A DNA stretch of 64,000 nucleotides from Enterobacteriaceae bacterium RIT691 (GTDB lineage Bacteria > Pseudomonadota > Gammaproteobacteria > Enterobacterales > Enterobacteriaceae): positions 248,001 to 312,000 of the forward strand of contig WJYM01000001.1 in NCBI GenBank assembly GCA_009668205.1, read 5' to 3'. Numbering within the stretch: the first letter of the stretch is position 1; each line of letters opens with the position of its first letter. Below the pieces are notes generated by a model, which worked only from the letters and a program-made list of their open reading frames with translations, was not told the DNA's origin and did no database searches. Shown piece after piece: positions 1 to 9,524 of this stretch. Made by a program: the position numbers and the translations under genes.

Positions 1-1
1 G

Positions 2-1126
2 TTACGCACCAATGGTTTCCATGAAATTGAAGCCGATGTCACCTCTTCCAGCATGCTGCTGCATAACGATCATGAAGTGCTGCGCCAGCTCGATCACCTG
101 CGTCAGCAGGATGATGATTCCGAGATGACGCACTCGGTCGCGGTCAACATCTATCCGGCGACGGCCAGGATGCCACAGCTGACTATCGTGGTGGTCGACA
201 CCATCCCGATTGAACTCAAACGCTCTTACATGGTGTGGAGCTGGTTTATCTATGTGCTTGCCGCCAACCTGCTATTGGTGATCCCCCTGCTATGGCTGGC
301 GGCGTGGTGGAGTCTGCGGCCTATTGAGTCGCTGGCGAAAGAAGTCCGGGAGCTTGAAGAACATCATCGCGAATCCCTGAACCCGGAAACGACCCGCGAA
401 CTGACGCACCTGGTGATGAACCTTAACCGGCTGCTGAAAAGCGAGCGCGACCGTTACGATAAATACCGCACCACCCTCACCGATTTAACCCACAGCCTGA
501 AAACCCCGTTGGCTGTTTTACAAAGTACGCTGCGTTCGCTTCGCGGCGAGAAGCTTACGGTAGAAGATGCCGAGCCGGTGATGCTGGAGCAAATCAGCCG
601 CATTTCCCAACAGATTGGCTATTACCTGCATCGCGCGAGTATGCGCAGCGGCACCATGTTGCTAAGCCGTGAACTGCATCCGGTCGCCCCTTTGCTGGAT
701 AACCTGACCTCGGCGCTTAATAAGGTGTATCAACGCAAAGGCGTGAATATCACGCTGGATATCTCGCCGGAAATCAGCTTTGTCGGTGAGAAGAACGACT
801 TTATGGAAGTGCTGGGCAACGTGTTGGATAACGCCTGCAAGTACTGTCTGGAATTTGTTGAGGTCACCGCCCGCCAGACCGATGACCAACTGCATATTTT
901 CGTCGATGACGATGGCCCCGGTATTCCACAAAGCAAGCGAGATGTCGTCTTTGATCGTGGTCAGCGGGCTGACACGCTGCGGCCCGGCCAGGGTGTCGGG
1001 CTGTCCGTCGCCCGCGAAATCGTCGAACAGTATGATGGCAAAATTGTGCCCGGCGACAGCCCACTTGGTGGGGCGAAAATGGACGTTATCTTCAGCCGCC
1101 AGCACCCGGAAAGCAAAGAGTCCTGA
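2..1126 (+). CDS. phoQ: Sensor histidine kinase PhoQ, 3' part (5' end outside window)
   Basis: Inner-membrane sensor kinase of the PhoP/PhoQ system, which responds to low Mg2+, acid and cationic peptides. The open frame enters from the window edge, so the first transmembrane helix and the start of the periplasmic sensor domain are missing. Visible parts in order: an acidic periplasmic patch ([13 protein letters not shown]), the second membrane helix ([19 protein letters not shown]), a HAMP region, the phosphoacceptor motif [11 protein letters not shown] (His codon at 491-493), the N box NVLDNACKY and the G boxes DDGPGIP and GQGVGL of the ATPase domain. Near-identity to E. coli PhoQ from memory. 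A hairpin (1138-1167) follows the stop, then a TATAAT at 1173-1178 that could serve roxA. Confidence 0.97.
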   Translation, partial: LRTNGFHEIEADVTSSSMLLHNDHEVLRQLDHLRQQDDDSEMTHSVAVNIYPATARMPQLTIVVVDTIPIELKRSYMVWSWFIYVLAANLLLVIPLLWLAAWWSLRPIESLAKEVRELEEHHRESLNPETTRELTHLVMNLNRLLKSERDRYDKYRTTLTDLTHSLKTPLAVLQSTLRSLRGEKLTVEDAEPVMLEQISRISQQIGYYLHRASMRSGTMLLSRELHPVAPLLDNLTSALNKVYQRKGVNITLDISPEISFVGEKNDFMEVLGNVLDNACKYCLEFVEVTARQTDDQLHIFVDDDGPGIPQSKRDVVFDRGQRADTLRPGQGVGLSVAREIVEQYDGKIVPGDSPLGGAKMDVIFSRQHPESKES

Positions 1127-1212
1127 GACACATATTTTACCGCCGCCTGCATCGCCTGGCGGCGGTATCCGTTATAATCCCAAACAGATACCTGCCTGCG
1201 GAATAAAACATT

Positions 1213-2334
1213 ATGGATTATCACTTATCGCTCAACTGGCCTGACTTCATTCAACGCTACTGGCAAAAACGCCCGGTGGTGCTGAAACGCGGCTTTGCAC
1301 AATTTGTTGACCCTATCTCTCCTGACGAACTTGCGGGTCTCGCCATGGAAGATGAAGTCGACAGCCGTCTGGTCAGCCATCACGAGGGGAAATGGCAGGT
1401 CAGCCACGGTCCTTTCCAAAGCTACGACCATCTCGGTGAGAATAACTGGTCGCTGCTGGTGCAGGCCGTTAACCACTGGCACGAACCGACTGCCGCACTG
1501 ATGCGCCCGTTCCGCGCCCTGCCTGACTGGCGAACCGACGATCTGATGATCTCCTTCTCGGTGCCTGGCGGCGGTGTGGGCCCGCACCTTGATCAGTACG
1601 ACGTATTTATTATTCAGGGCACCGGTCGTCGTCGCTGGCGCGTGGGGGATAAGGTGCCGATGAAACAGCACTGCCCGCATCCGGACCTGCTGCAGGTCGA
1701 TCCGTTTGACGCGATCATTGATGAAGAGATGGAACCGGGTGACATCCTGTATATTCCGCCAGGATTCCCGCACGAAGGCTATTCGCTGGAAAACTCCCTG
1801 AACTACTCGGTCGGCTTCCGTGCGCCAAGCGGCAAAGAGCTGATCAGTGGCTTTGCGGACTATGTGCTGCAACGTGAGCTGGGTACCCATCGCTACACCG
1901 ACCCGGACGTTGCCTCCCGCGAACATCCGGCGGATATTCTGCCGGATGAGCTGGATAAACTGCGCGAAATGATGCTGGGGCTTATCAATCAGCCGGAGCA
2001 TTTCAAACAGTGGTTTGGCGAGTTTGTCAGCCAGTCCCGCCATGAGCTGGATGTCTCGCCGCCAGAGCCACCGTACCAGGCCGACGAAATTTACGATGCG
2101 CTGCAACAAGGCGATAAACTGGTCCGCCTCGGCGGTCTGCGCGTACTGCGCATTGACGGGGAAGTCTTCGTCAATGGTGAGAAAATCGATTCTCCGCATC
2201 GCCCGGCGCTGGAAGCCCTGGCCAATCACATCGTTCTGAGCGCCGACGCGTTCGGTGATGCGCTGGAAGATCCGTCCTTCCTCGCCATGCTCGCCGCGCT
2301 GGTCAACAGCGGGTACTGGTTCTTCGAGGATTAA
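1213..2334 (+). CDS. roxA: 50S ribosomal protein L16 arginine hydroxylase RoxA (YcfD)
   Basis: 2-oxoglutarate/Fe(II)-dependent JmjC-type oxygenase of 373 residues that hydroxylates an arginine of ribosomal protein L16. The cupin core carries the metal-binding pair in GPHLDQYDVF (His-x-Asp) and the later His in FPHEGYSLE; a C-terminal winged-helix part follows. Start is the ATG giving MDYHLSLNWPDF, as in E. coli. It lies directly downstream of phoQ in the same direction, as in E. coli. REP sequences begin about 10 bases after the stop. Confidence 0.96.
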   Translation: MDYHLSLNWPDFIQRYWQKRPVVLKRGFAQFVDPISPDELAGLAMEDEVDSRLVSHHEGKWQVSHGPFQSYDHLGENNWSLLVQAVNHWHEPTAALMRPFRALPDWRTDDLMISFSVPGGGVGPHLDQYDVFIIQGTGRRRWRVGDKVPMKQHCPHPDLLQVDPFDAIIDEEMEPGDILYIPPGFPHEGYSLENSLNYSVGFRAPSGKELISGFADYVLQRELGTHRYTDPDVASREHPADILPDELDKLREMMLGLINQPEHFKQWFGEFVSQSRHELDVSPPEPPYQADEIYDALQQGDKLVRLGGLRVLRIDGEVFVNGEKIDSPHRPALEALANHIVLSADAFGDALEDPSFLAMLAALVNSGYWFFED

Positions 2335-2343
2335 TTACGTTTG

Positions 2344-2404
2344 CTTGCCCGACCTACAGGATTTGGTAGGTCGGGTAAGGCAAGGCCGCCACCCGACATC
2401 GTTA
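2344..2404. repeat. REP palindrome 1, next to the truncated RAYT
   Basis: A 10-base inverted repeat (CCCGACCTAC at 2348-2357 and GTAGGTCGGG at 2366-2375) is followed by GGCCGCCACCCGAC, the typical tail of enterobacterial REP units. The same unit recurs at 2638-2709 and 3222-3295, so three REPs bracket two RAYT copies. Confidence 0.85.
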
Positions 2405-2640
2405 CCGCCGCTCTCCTGCCGAGAATTCTGCAACATCTCCCGCCCAGCCATGCTTTAGAGGGTTGAGGTAGACATAGTCCATGTGCCGCCTGAGATCATT
2501 TTCGTTTCGAATCGCATGCTCCCAAAATCTCGGTTGCCAGATGCCGTTGCCCTGGTGAGCACGAGAATAGTCGGCGTCATTTTCAGGCAGCGTCCAGATA
2601 CAGTGCATGTGTTCTGGCAGTACAACCCAGGCTATGTCGG
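2402..2640 (-). pseudogene. Internally deleted copy of the REP-associated tyrosine transposase
   Basis: This stretch is a second copy of the neighbouring RAYT gene with three internal deletions of about 75, 33 and 171 bases relative to the full copy. All three are multiples of three, so an open frame survives and would still encode the HMH pair, the IWQPRFWEHA block and the MDYVYLNP tyrosine motif. The N-terminal region is lost and the only upstream ATG (2705-2707) lies inside a REP without a good ribosome site. One deletion endpoint sits between CCCAG repeats. It is probably not expressed. Confidence 0.8.
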
Positions 2641-2709
2641 GCGGCGCGTTGCTTGCCCGACCTACAGGTTCTGGTAGGTCGGGTAAGGCAAGGCCGCCAC
2701 CCGACATCG
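2638..2709. repeat. REP palindrome 2, between the two RAYT copies
   Basis: Same unit as REP 1: palindromic arms CCCGACCTAC / GTAGGTCGGG around an 8-base loop, preceded by GTCGGGCGGCGCG and followed by GGCCGCCACCCGACATCGTTA. It is nearly identical to the copy at 3222-3295. Confidence 0.85.
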
Positions 2710-3201
2710 TTACCGCCGCTCTCCTGCCGAGAATTCTGCAACATCTCCCGCCCAGTCCACGGGGTAAATGCCCTTTCTCACATCGCGATGAAAGCTTGAA
2801 TACGGCCAGTCCTGTACCCGTTGCACCCAGCCATGCTTTAGGGGATTGAGATAGACATAATCCATGTGCCGCCTGAGATCATTTTCGTTTCGAATCGCAT
2901 GTTCCCAAAATCTCGGTTGCCAGATGCCGTTGCCCTTGAGCGCACGAGTGAACCGTTTTTTGATATCTCGCCAGCGCCCTGAATAGTCGGCGTCATTTTC
3001 AGGCAGCGTCCAGATACAGTGCATGTGTTCTGGCAGAACAACCCAGGCATCAATGACAAAGGGCTTTGCCTGTTTCACGGTCTGAACCGCTTCACGTAAA
3101 GAGGAAATATGACGAGTGAGCAGGTCGGCATGCCTGTCTTTGAGATTCACGGTGAAGAACCAGGTACCGCCATTGATATAATACCGACGATAGTTGGGCA
3201 T
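2710..3201 (-). CDS. REP-associated tyrosine transposase (RAYT, Y1_Tnp/HUH family)
   Basis: Single-strand-acting transposase-like nuclease of the Y1/HUH fold, 163 residues, normal for RAYT proteins, which are thought to spread or process REP sequences. Key residues: the HUH-type pair in LPEHMHCIW (His59, His61) and the candidate nucleophile in RRHMDYVYLNP (Tyr115). I chose the ATG at 3201 because AGGAGG lies 5 bases upstream and the protein then begins MPNYRRYYINGG; a longer open frame simply reads through the REP. REPs flank it on both sides. It appears intact. Confidence 0.9.
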   Translation of the reverse strand: MPNYRRYYINGGTWFFTVNLKDRHADLLTRHISSLREAVQTVKQAKPFVIDAWVVLPEHMHCIWTLPENDADYSGRWRDIKKRFTRALKGNGIWQPRFWEHAIRNENDLRRHMDYVYLNPLKHGWVQRVQDWPYSSFHRDVRKGIYPVDWAGDVAEFSAGERR

Positions 3202-3221
3202 GATGGCCTCCTGCCAGGATA

Positions 3222-3295
3222 TGTCGGGCGGCGCGTTGCTTGCCCGACCTACAGGTTCTGGTAGGTCGGGTAAGGCAAAGCCGCCACCCGACGCG
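3222..3295. repeat. REP palindrome 3, upstream of the RAYT gene
   Basis: Inverted arms CCCGACCTAC / GTAGGTCGGG with GTCGGGCGGCGCG on one side and GCCGCCACCCGACGCG on the other. It lies between the RAYT start and the pepT stop and may influence pepT mRNA 3' stability. Confidence 0.85.
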
Positions 3296-3298
3296 CCT

Positions 3299-4525
3299 TT
3301 ACTTGCGCATCGCCGCCAATTCCGCAATTCGCACAATGACCTTCACCGCTTGCTCCATCCCCTCAAGGGTGACGAACTCATGTTTGCCATGATAGTTGTA
3401 GCCACCGGTGAAAATGTTCGGGCATGGCAGGCCCATAAAGGAGAGCTGAGCGCCATCGGTGCCACCGCGAATCGGTTTCATGTCGGGTTCGATATCACAG
3501 TCACGCATCGCCTGCTGGGCTATCTCGACAATGTGCGGATGCTCCATCACCTTTTCACGCATGTTGTAATAACTGTCTTCGATGATCAGTTCAATGTAGC
3601 AATCCGGGTGTAACCCTTTGCCCACTTTCTTGGCAATATCCATCATTTTGCGTTTGCGCGCTTCAAACTGCTTACGGTCAAAATCGCGGATGATGTAATG
3701 CATCTGCGCGGTATCCACCGTGCCTTTGATGCTGGTCAGATGGAAGAAGCCTTCGTAGCCGTCTGTCTGTTCAGGGCTCTCTTCGGCAGGGACTTCTGCA
3801 TGAATGCGGGTTGCCAGCGACAGCGCGTTCACCATCACGCCTTTTGCGGTGCCAGGGTGAACGTTGTTACCGACGATTTTGATGGTGACCGAGGCCGCGT
3901 TGAAGTTTTCGTACTCCAGCTCACCCACACCGCCACCGTCAATGGTGTAGGCCCATTTTGCATCGAAACCGTCGACATCAAAATGCTTCGCGCCCTTACC
4001 CACTTCTTCATCCGGCGTGAAGGCCACGCGGATATCGCCGTGCGGCACATTGTTTGCTTTCATCACCGCCAGCGCAGTCATGATTTCTGCGACCCCGGCT
4101 TTATCATCGGCGCCTAACAGCGTTTTGCCGTCAGTGGTGATCAGCGTCTGGCCCAGCAGTTGGTGCAGCACCGGGAACATCACCGGCGACAGCACTTCGT
4201 CACCGATACCCAGCGCAATATCGCCGCCGCGATAGTTTTCAACAATTTGCGGATTCACATTTTTGCCGCTGAAATCCGGCGAGGTATCCACATGGGAAAT
4301 GAAGCCAATGGCCGGGATATCGCCGTCGACATTCGCCGGCAGCGTCGCCATCACCGTGCCTTTTTCACTCAGCGTGACGTTAACCAGCCCCATCTCTTCG
4401 AGTTGGTCTTTGAGCAAGCGCAGCAGCTTCCATTGCCCCTCGGTACTCGGTACCTGGCGCACGCCCGGCTTCGACTGTGTGTCTAACGATACGTACTGCA
4501 AAAACCGTTCAAGTAATTTATCCAT
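3299..4525 (-). CDS. pepT: Peptidase T (aminotripeptidase)
   Basis: Cytoplasmic zinc aminopeptidase of the M20 family, 408 residues, that removes the N-terminal residue from tripeptides. Metal and catalytic motifs are visible: [14 protein letters not shown] (His, catalytic Asp), LLGADDKAG (bridging Asp), TPDEEVGKG (Glu pair), the Asp in AYTIDGG and the late His in NYHGKHEF. Start [19 protein letters not shown] agrees with the E. coli protein. It is transcribed opposite to roxA and potA. In E. coli pepT expression is raised anaerobically by FNR, and a weak FNR-like box lies upstream here. Confidence 0.97.
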   Translation of the reverse strand: MDKLLERFLQYVSLDTQSKPGVRQVPSTEGQWKLLRLLKDQLEEMGLVNVTLSEKGTVMATLPANVDGDIPAIGFISHVDTSPDFSGKNVNPQIVENYRGGDIALGIGDEVLSPVMFPVLHQLLGQTLITTDGKTLLGADDKAGVAEIMTALAVMKANNVPHGDIRVAFTPDEEVGKGAKHFDVDGFDAKWAYTIDGGGVGELEYENFNAASVTIKIVGNNVHPGTAKGVMVNALSLATRIHAEVPAEESPEQTDGYEGFFHLTSIKGTVDTAQMHYIIRDFDRKQFEARKRKMMDIAKKVGKGLHPDCYIELIIEDSYYNMREKVMEHPHIVEIAQQAMRDCDIEPDMKPIRGGTDGAQLSFMGLPCPNIFTGGYNYHGKHEFVTLEGMEQAVKVIVRIAELAAMRK

Positions 4526-4580
4526 GTCGTCGCCCTCTTTTTTTGTGCCAACATTATCAATAAGCCCCCACTGACAACTC

Positions 4581-4594
4581 TTGCGTCAGATCAC
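4581..4594. promoter_or_regulatory. Possible FNR box upstream of pepT
   Basis: TTGCGTCAGATCAC matches the FNR consensus TTGAT-N4-ATCAA at 7 of 10 positions, 56 bases before the pepT start. Anaerobic FNR control of pepT is known in E. coli and Salmonella. The match is imperfect. Confidence 0.4.
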
Positions 4595-4777
4595 TTTTGT
4601 TCCGGCAAATGTATTTTTTTTCCCATTCCGGACGGGATTGGTTTAAAGGTAGCCCACGAGGGCGCAGAATGATTGGCGATTTCAGGGGATTGCCGTAGAA
4701 TGCCAGCCCTTAATTATGTGTCAGACCTCTAAGGTGGTTAACCACAAACCCCGTAACGACCCCTCCGTTACGTTTGC

Positions 4778-5914
4778 ATGGGACAGAGTAAAAAATTGAA
4801 TACACAACCGCGTTCGCTTTCGCCGCTGGTGCAATTGGCGGGGATTCGCAAAGGCTTTGATGGTAAAACCGTTATTTCGGACCTGAATCTCACGATTAAT
4901 GACGGAGAATTTCTTACCCTGCTGGGTCCCTCTGGCTGCGGTAAAACCACGGTCCTGCGCCTGATTGCCGGGCTCGACAATGTGGACACTGGTCGCATTC
5001 ATCTTGAAGGCCATGACATCACCGATGTGCCTGCCGAGCACCGCCACGTTAATACCGTCTTCCAGAGCTATGCCCTTTTCCCGCACATGAGCGTGTTCGA
5101 AAACGTCGCTTTTGGCCTGCGGATGCAAAAAACACCCGCGAATGAAATCCCCCCTCGCGTGAATGAAGCCCTGCGCATGGTGCAGTTGGAGGAATTTGCC
5201 CAACGCAAACCGCATCAGCTCTCTGGCGGCCAGCAGCAGCGTGTTGCCATTGCGCGCGCGGTCGTGAACAAACCGCGTTTGTTGTTACTCGATGAATCCC
5301 TCTCCGCGCTCGATTACAAGCTGCGTAAGCAGATGCAGAACGAACTGAAGGCGCTGCAACGTAAGCTTGGTATTACTTTCGTGTTTGTCACCCACGATCA
5401 GGAAGAAGCGCTGACCATGTCTGACCGCATCGTGGTCATGCGTGACGGAAAAATTGAGCAGGACGGGACCCCGCGCGAGATTTACGAAGAGCCAGAAAAC
5501 CTGTTTGTCGCGAGCTTTATCGGTGAAATCAACCATTTTGAAGCCACCGTGATTGAACGTCTTGACGATCAGCGGGTACGGGCCAGCGTTGAAGGCCGCG
5601 AATGCAATATTTATGTCAACTTCGCGGTCGAGAAAGGCCAGAACCTCAATGTGTTACTGCGCCCGGAAGATCTGCGCGTCGATGAAATCAACGACGATAA
5701 TCATATCGAAGGTCTGATAGGCTACGTCCGCGAACGCAACTACAAGGGCATGACCCTGGAGTCCGTTGTGGAGCTGGAAAACGGCAAAATGGTGCTGGTC
5801 AGCGAATTCTTCAACGAAGACGATCCGGATTTCGATCACTCTCTTGATCAGAAAATGGCCATCAATTGGGTGGAAAGCTGGGAAGTGGTGCTGGCTGATG
5901 AAGAACACAAGTAA
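4778..5914 (+). CDS. potA: Spermidine/putrescine ABC transporter ATP-binding protein PotA
   Basis: ATPase of the spermidine-preferential importer PotABCD, 378 residues. Walker [11 protein letters not shown]-loop [10 protein letters not shown], signature LSGGQQQR, Walker [13 protein letters not shown] and the H-loop VTHDQEEA are all present, followed by a C-terminal TOBE-type regulatory domain. Start MGQSKKLN as in E. coli. First gene of the operon: its 3' end overlaps potB by 17 bases, so the subunits are translationally coupled. Confidence 0.98.
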   Translation: MGQSKKLNTQPRSLSPLVQLAGIRKGFDGKTVISDLNLTINDGEFLTLLGPSGCGKTTVLRLIAGLDNVDTGRIHLEGHDITDVPAEHRHVNTVFQSYALFPHMSVFENVAFGLRMQKTPANEIPPRVNEALRMVQLEEFAQRKPHQLSGGQQQRVAIARAVVNKPRLLLLDESLSALDYKLRKQMQNELKALQRKLGITFVFVTHDQEEALTMSDRIVVMRDGKIEQDGTPREIYEEPENLFVASFIGEINHFEATVIERLDDQRVRASVEGRECNIYVNFAVEKGQNLNVLLRPEDLRVDEINDDNHIEGLIGYVRERNYKGMTLESVVELENGKMVLVSEFFNEDDPDFDHSLDQKMAINWVESWEVVLADEEHK

Positions 5915-6755
5915 ATTCCAGAGTGTGGTGATTGCCACTATCGTCGGTTGGCTTGTGCTGTTTGTCTTTCTGCCGAACCTGATGATCATCGGGACCAGCT
6001 TCCTGACCCGCGACGATGCCAGCTTCGTCAAAATGGTCTTCACGCTGGACAACTACACGCGCCTGCTCGATCCGCTCTACTTCGACGTGCTGCTGCACTC
6101 GCTGAACATGGCGTTTATCGCGACCCTGGCCTGTCTGATTCTGGGGTATCCCTTCGCCTGGTTCCTGGCGCGCCTGCCGCAGAAAATCCGCCCTCTGCTG
6201 CTGTTTCTGCTGATTGTGCCCTTCTGGACCAACTCGCTGATCCGCATCTACGGGCTGAAGCTTTTCCTCAGCACCAAAGGCTATCTCAATGCTTTTCTGC
6301 TGTGGCTCGGGGTTATCGACACGCCGATTCGCATTATGTTTACCCCAGGTGCGGTGATCATCGGCCTGGTGTACATCCTGCTGCCGTTTATGGTGATGCC
6401 GCTGTACTCCAGCATTGAGAAGCTCGACAAGCCGCTGCTTGAAGCGGCGAAAGATCTGGGTGCCAGCAAGTTGCAGACCTTTATTCGAATCATCATCCCA
6501 TTGACCATGCCGGGCATTATTGCGGGCTGTCTGTTGGTGATGCTGCCTGCGATGGGGCTGTTCTACGTCTCCGACCTGATGGGCGGCGCGAAAAACCTGC
6601 TGATTGGCAACGTCATCAAGAGCCAGTTCCTCAACATTCGCGACTGGCCGTTTGGTGCCGCCACCAGCATTACGCTGACGGTGGTGATGGGGCTGATGCT
6701 GCTGGTGTACTGGCGGGCGTCGCGATTCCTCAATAAGAAGGTAGAACTCGAATGA
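5898..6755 (+). CDS. potB: Spermidine/putrescine ABC transporter permease PotB
   Basis: Inner-membrane permease of PotABCD, 285 residues, with about six hydrophobic helices. The ABC-permease EAA loop, which contacts PotA, is seen as [17 protein letters not shown] set the start at [11 protein letters not shown] inside the end of potA, matching the E. coli protein; the frame is open further upstream but those residues are potA read out of frame. It overlaps potC by 4 bases (ATGA). Confidence 0.97.
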   Translation: MKNTSKFQSVVIATIVGWLVLFVFLPNLMIIGTSFLTRDDASFVKMVFTLDNYTRLLDPLYFDVLLHSLNMAFIATLACLILGYPFAWFLARLPQKIRPLLLFLLIVPFWTNSLIRIYGLKLFLSTKGYLNAFLLWLGVIDTPIRIMFTPGAVIIGLVYILLPFMVMPLYSSIEKLDKPLLEAAKDLGASKLQTFIRIIIPLTMPGIIAGCLLVMLPAMGLFYVSDLMGGAKNLLIGNVIKSQFLNIRDWPFGAATSITLTVVMGLMLLVYWRASRFLNKKVELE

Positions 6756-7543
6756 TCGGTCGACTGCTGCGCGGCGGCTTTATGACCGCCATTTACGCCT
6801 ACCTTTATATTCCGATCATTATTTTGATCGTGAATTCGTTTAACAGCTCGCGCTTCGGCATCAGCTGGCAGGGGTTTACCACCAAATGGTATGCGCTGCT
6901 GGTCAACAACGACAGCCTGCTGCAGGCAGCCCAGCATTCGCTGACGATGGCCGTCTTTTCCGCGACGTTTGCCACCTTGATTGGTTCACTGACCGCGGTC
7001 GCGCTCTACCGTTACCGTTTTCGCGGGAAACCGTTTGTCAGCGGGATGCTGTTTGTGGTGATGATGTCACCGGACATCGTGATGGCCATTTCGCTGCTGG
7101 TGCTGTTTATGCTGATTGGCATTCAGCTGGGCTTCTGGTCGCTGTTGTTCTCGCATATCACCTTCTGCCTGCCCTTCGTGGTGGTCACCGTCTATTCACG
7201 CCTGAAAGGGTTCGACGTGCGTATGCTGGAAGCGGCGAAAGATCTGGGGGCCAGCGAGATAACCATCCTGCGCAAAATCATTCTGCCGCTGGCAATGCCC
7301 GCAGTGGCCGCTGGCTGGCTGCTGAGCTTTACGCTTTCCATGGACGACGTGGTGGTCTCCTCTTTCGTCACCGGCCCTGGCTACGAAATTTTGCCGCTCA
7401 AGATTTACTCTATGGTTAAGGTTGGCGTTTCACCGGAAGTGAACGCGCTGGCGACCATTCTGTTAGTGCTTTCTCTGGCGATGGTCGTTGCCAGCCAGAT
7501 TGTTGCTCGTGATAAAACGAAATCTCAGGGGACATCAAAATGA
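6752..7543 (+). CDS. potC: Spermidine/putrescine ABC transporter permease PotC
   Basis: Second membrane permease of the polyamine importer, 263 residues. Hydrophobic segments and the EAA loop ([16 protein letters not shown]) match the family. It begins in an ATGA overlap with potB and ends in an ATGA overlap with potD, so all four pot genes are coupled. Confidence 0.97.
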   Translation: MIGRLLRGGFMTAIYAYLYIPIIILIVNSFNSSRFGISWQGFTTKWYALLVNNDSLLQAAQHSLTMAVFSATFATLIGSLTAVALYRYRFRGKPFVSGMLFVVMMSPDIVMAISLLVLFMLIGIQLGFWSLLFSHITFCLPFVVVTVYSRLKGFDVRMLEAAKDLGASEITILRKIILPLAMPAVAAGWLLSFTLSMDDVVVSSFVTGPGYEILPLKIYSMVKVGVSPEVNALATILLVLSLAMVVASQIVARDKTKSQGTSK

Positions 7544-8574
7544 AAAAAATGCTTGCCGCCGCGGCGCTGGTGCTCGGAATGGGTGCTGCGCACGCCGATG
7601 ACAGCAAAACGCTCTACTTCTATAACTGGACCGAATACGTACCACCTGGCCTGCTGGAACAGTTCACCAAAGAGACGGGGATCAAAGTGATTTATTCGAC
7701 CTATGAGTCGAATGAAACCATGTACGCCAAGCTCAAGACTTATAAAGAAGGGGCTTATGATCTGGTGGTACCGTCAACCTATTACGTCGCCAAAATGCGT
7801 AAAGAAGGCATGATCCAAAAGATTGATAAATCGAAGCTCACTAACTTCAGCAATCTTGACCCGGAGATGCTCAACAAGCCGTTCGACCCGAATAACGATT
7901 ACTCCATTCCGTATATTTGGGGTGCGACCGCCATTGGTGTCAACAGCGACAGCATCGATCCGAAGAGTGTGACTCGCTGGGCCGATCTCTGGAAACCCGA
8001 ATATAAAGGCAGCCTGCTGCTGACCGATGATGCACGTGAAGTGTTCCAGGTGGCGCTGCGCAAGCTCGGCTACTCCGGTAACACCACCGATCCAAAACAG
8101 ATCGATGAGGCCTACAAAGAGCTGCAAAAACTGATGCCTAACGTGGCGGCCTTTAATTCCGATAACCCGGCCAACCCGTATATGGAAGGCGAAGTTAACC
8201 TCGGCATGGTGTGGAATGGTTCCGCTTATGTGGCCCGCCAGGCGGGAACCCCGCTGGAAGTGGTGTGGCCGAAAGAAGGCGGGATCTTCTGGATGGACAG
8301 TCTGTCCATTCCGGCAAACGCGAAAAACGTGGACGGCGCGCTGAAGCTGATTAACTTCCTGCTGCGTCCTGACATTGCCAAACAGGTGGCCGAAACCATC
8401 GGCTACCCCACGCCAAATCTGGCGGCACGTAAACTGCTGGATCCGAAAGTCGCTAACGATAAGTCACTTTATCCGGATGCCGCGACCCTCAAAAACGGGG
8501 AATGGCAGAATGACGTCGGCGATGCCAGCCGCCTTTATGAAGATGATTACCAAAAGCTAAAAGCAGGACGTTAA
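7540..8574 (+). CDS. potD: Spermidine/putrescine periplasmic binding protein PotD
   Basis: Periplasmic substrate-binding protein of PotABCD, 344 residues, with a Sec signal peptide (MKKMLAAAALVLGMGAAHA, cut before DDS). The mature start LYFYNWTEYVPPGLLEQF is very close to E. coli PotD, whose spermidine-contacting acidic and aromatic residues lie in this and later blocks such as WGATAIGVN and EGGIFWMDSL. The signal peptide is a few residues shorter than in E. coli. Last gene of the operon, followed by a terminator. Confidence 0.97.
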   Translation: MKKMLAAAALVLGMGAAHADDSKTLYFYNWTEYVPPGLLEQFTKETGIKVIYSTYESNETMYAKLKTYKEGAYDLVVPSTYYVAKMRKEGMIQKIDKSKLTNFSNLDPEMLNKPFDPNNDYSIPYIWGATAIGVNSDSIDPKSVTRWADLWKPEYKGSLLLTDDAREVFQVALRKLGYSGNTTDPKQIDEAYKELQKLMPNVAAFNSDNPANPYMEGEVNLGMVWNGSAYVARQAGTPLEVVWPKEGGIFWMDSLSIPANAKNVDGALKLINFLLRPDIAKQVAETIGYPTPNLAARKLLDPKVANDKSLYPDAATLKNGEWQNDVGDASRLYEDDYQKLKAGR

Positions 8575-8580
8575 GCGTCT

Positions 8581-8612
8581 GAGGGCGGAATGCGATTTCC
8601 GCCCTTTTTTTA
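8581..8612 (+). terminator. Rho-independent terminator of potABCD
   Basis: Stem GGGCGGA / TCCGCCC (8583-8589 with 8598-8604) is followed by a T run, 6 bases after the potD stop. Confidence 0.9.
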
Positions 8613-8687
8613 CGTCTTTTGGCTTACCTGATTATCTTTTCGCCCCGCTAAACTTAAGGTAACGCAGCGAATTTTCCGGGGGTTAAT

Positions 8688-9194
8688 ATGGGACAATTAT
8701 GGCAATGGCTGGAATTCGCTAACCTGCTCACTTTTACCCTGTTCATCATCCCGCGCAGACAGCCAACGGCAGCAAGCCCCCTCATTACGCCTCTGGCCAC
8801 TCACCTGTTACGTGCAATGTACCTGCTTCCCATTTTGGCTTTTGGCTACAGTCTCTTTATCACGCAACAGGTTTCAGGGTTCGACTGGCTTTGCCTGGGA
8901 ATAGCGCTTATCGGCACGCTGCTTGTTATCAAGGGCAAACGGGATTTGGGACCATGGCACACCTGGGCCGGCACCTGGTTACCGGGTGCGCCGACCATCA
9001 GAACGGGTATCTATCGCTGGCTGCCGCATCCCATGTATACAGGCATTATCCTGACCATTGTCTCCTGTAGTCTGGTGTATATCACCCGACTCCCGGTTTT
9101 GCTAAGCGCGCTGGCCCTGCTCTGCTGTCTGTATATTGTGACGTTTTTACTGGTCGTGGCAGCCCGCGAGCGGCGTCATCTCTCACCGGTGTAA
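8688..9194 (+). CDS. Isoprenylcysteine carboxyl methyltransferase/PEMT-like membrane protein
   Basis: Membrane protein of 168 residues with about five hydrophobic helices. The C-terminal half carries the pattern of the bacterial ICMT/phospholipid methyltransferase family: RDLGPWHTW, then IRTGIYRWLPHPMYTGIIL (the HPMY motif), then a last helix and a charged tail. Members methylate diverse small or lipid substrates with S-adenosylmethionine; the substrate here is unknown. The gene is convergent with the dlt-like operon and separated from it by about 90 bases. E. coli has no such gene here. Confidence 0.75.
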   Translation: MGQLWQWLEFANLLTFTLFIIPRRQPTAASPLITPLATHLLRAMYLLPILAFGYSLFITQQVSGFDWLCLGIALIGTLLVIKGKRDLGPWHTWAGTWLPGAPTIRTGIYRWLPHPMYTGIILTIVSCSLVYITRLPVLLSALALLCCLYIVTFLLVVAARERRHLSPV

Positions 9195-9287
9195 TTTTGG
9201 GCGATGTACAAATTAAAACGGGACGCGATGCGCCCCGTGGCGGAGAGAAGTCCACACTGCACTTCACACAGGTGTTAACGCTAAAAA

Positions 9288-9506
9288 TTACACGTTCTCT
9301 TCAATGTATTTTGCCAGGCTCGCAGGTGTCTTCAGTACCGTCGCCACATCCGTTGGCGAAATCATGCAGCCAAACTCGTCCTGCACTTCCAACACCACAT
9401 CGACGGCCAGAATGGAGTCCAGAATATCGGACTCAATCAGTTCGTCCTCAAACCCCACCTTGCGGGACAATACGCGTTCAAACAGCGCCAGAATTTTTTG
9501 TTCCAT
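9288..9506 (-). CDS. dltC: DltC-like acyl carrier protein
   Basis: Small carrier protein of 72 residues. The phosphopantetheine attachment serine lies in DILDSILAVD (Ser31), in the place where DltC and other carriers have LDS. A longer frame with a TTG start exists, but I use the ATG because GAGAGGA is correctly spaced before it. Role by family: it carries the amino acid activated by DltA as a thioester and passes it to the DltB membrane step. It is the last gene of the dlt-like operon, 18 bases after dltA. The fit to DltC rests on context and the LDS motif; it is not the fatty-acid AcpP, which is present at 43.8-44.0 kb. Confidence 0.85.
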   Translation of the reverse strand: MEQKILALFERVLSRKVGFEDELIESDILDSILAVDVVLEVQDEFGCMISPTDVATVLKTPASLAKYIEENV

Positions 9507-9524
9507 ACTCAATCCTCTCAGGAG

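Noticed and set aside
1225-2229. Long open frame (334 codons) on the minus strand opposite roxA
   Set aside because: It is antisense to a clearly real gene, has no family motif and is typical of GC-rich codon shadow.
9195-9287. Terminator for the dlt-like operon and the methyltransferase gene
   Set aside because: Only a weak GC palindrome (around 9220-9240) without a T run was seen, so no confident terminator could be called.
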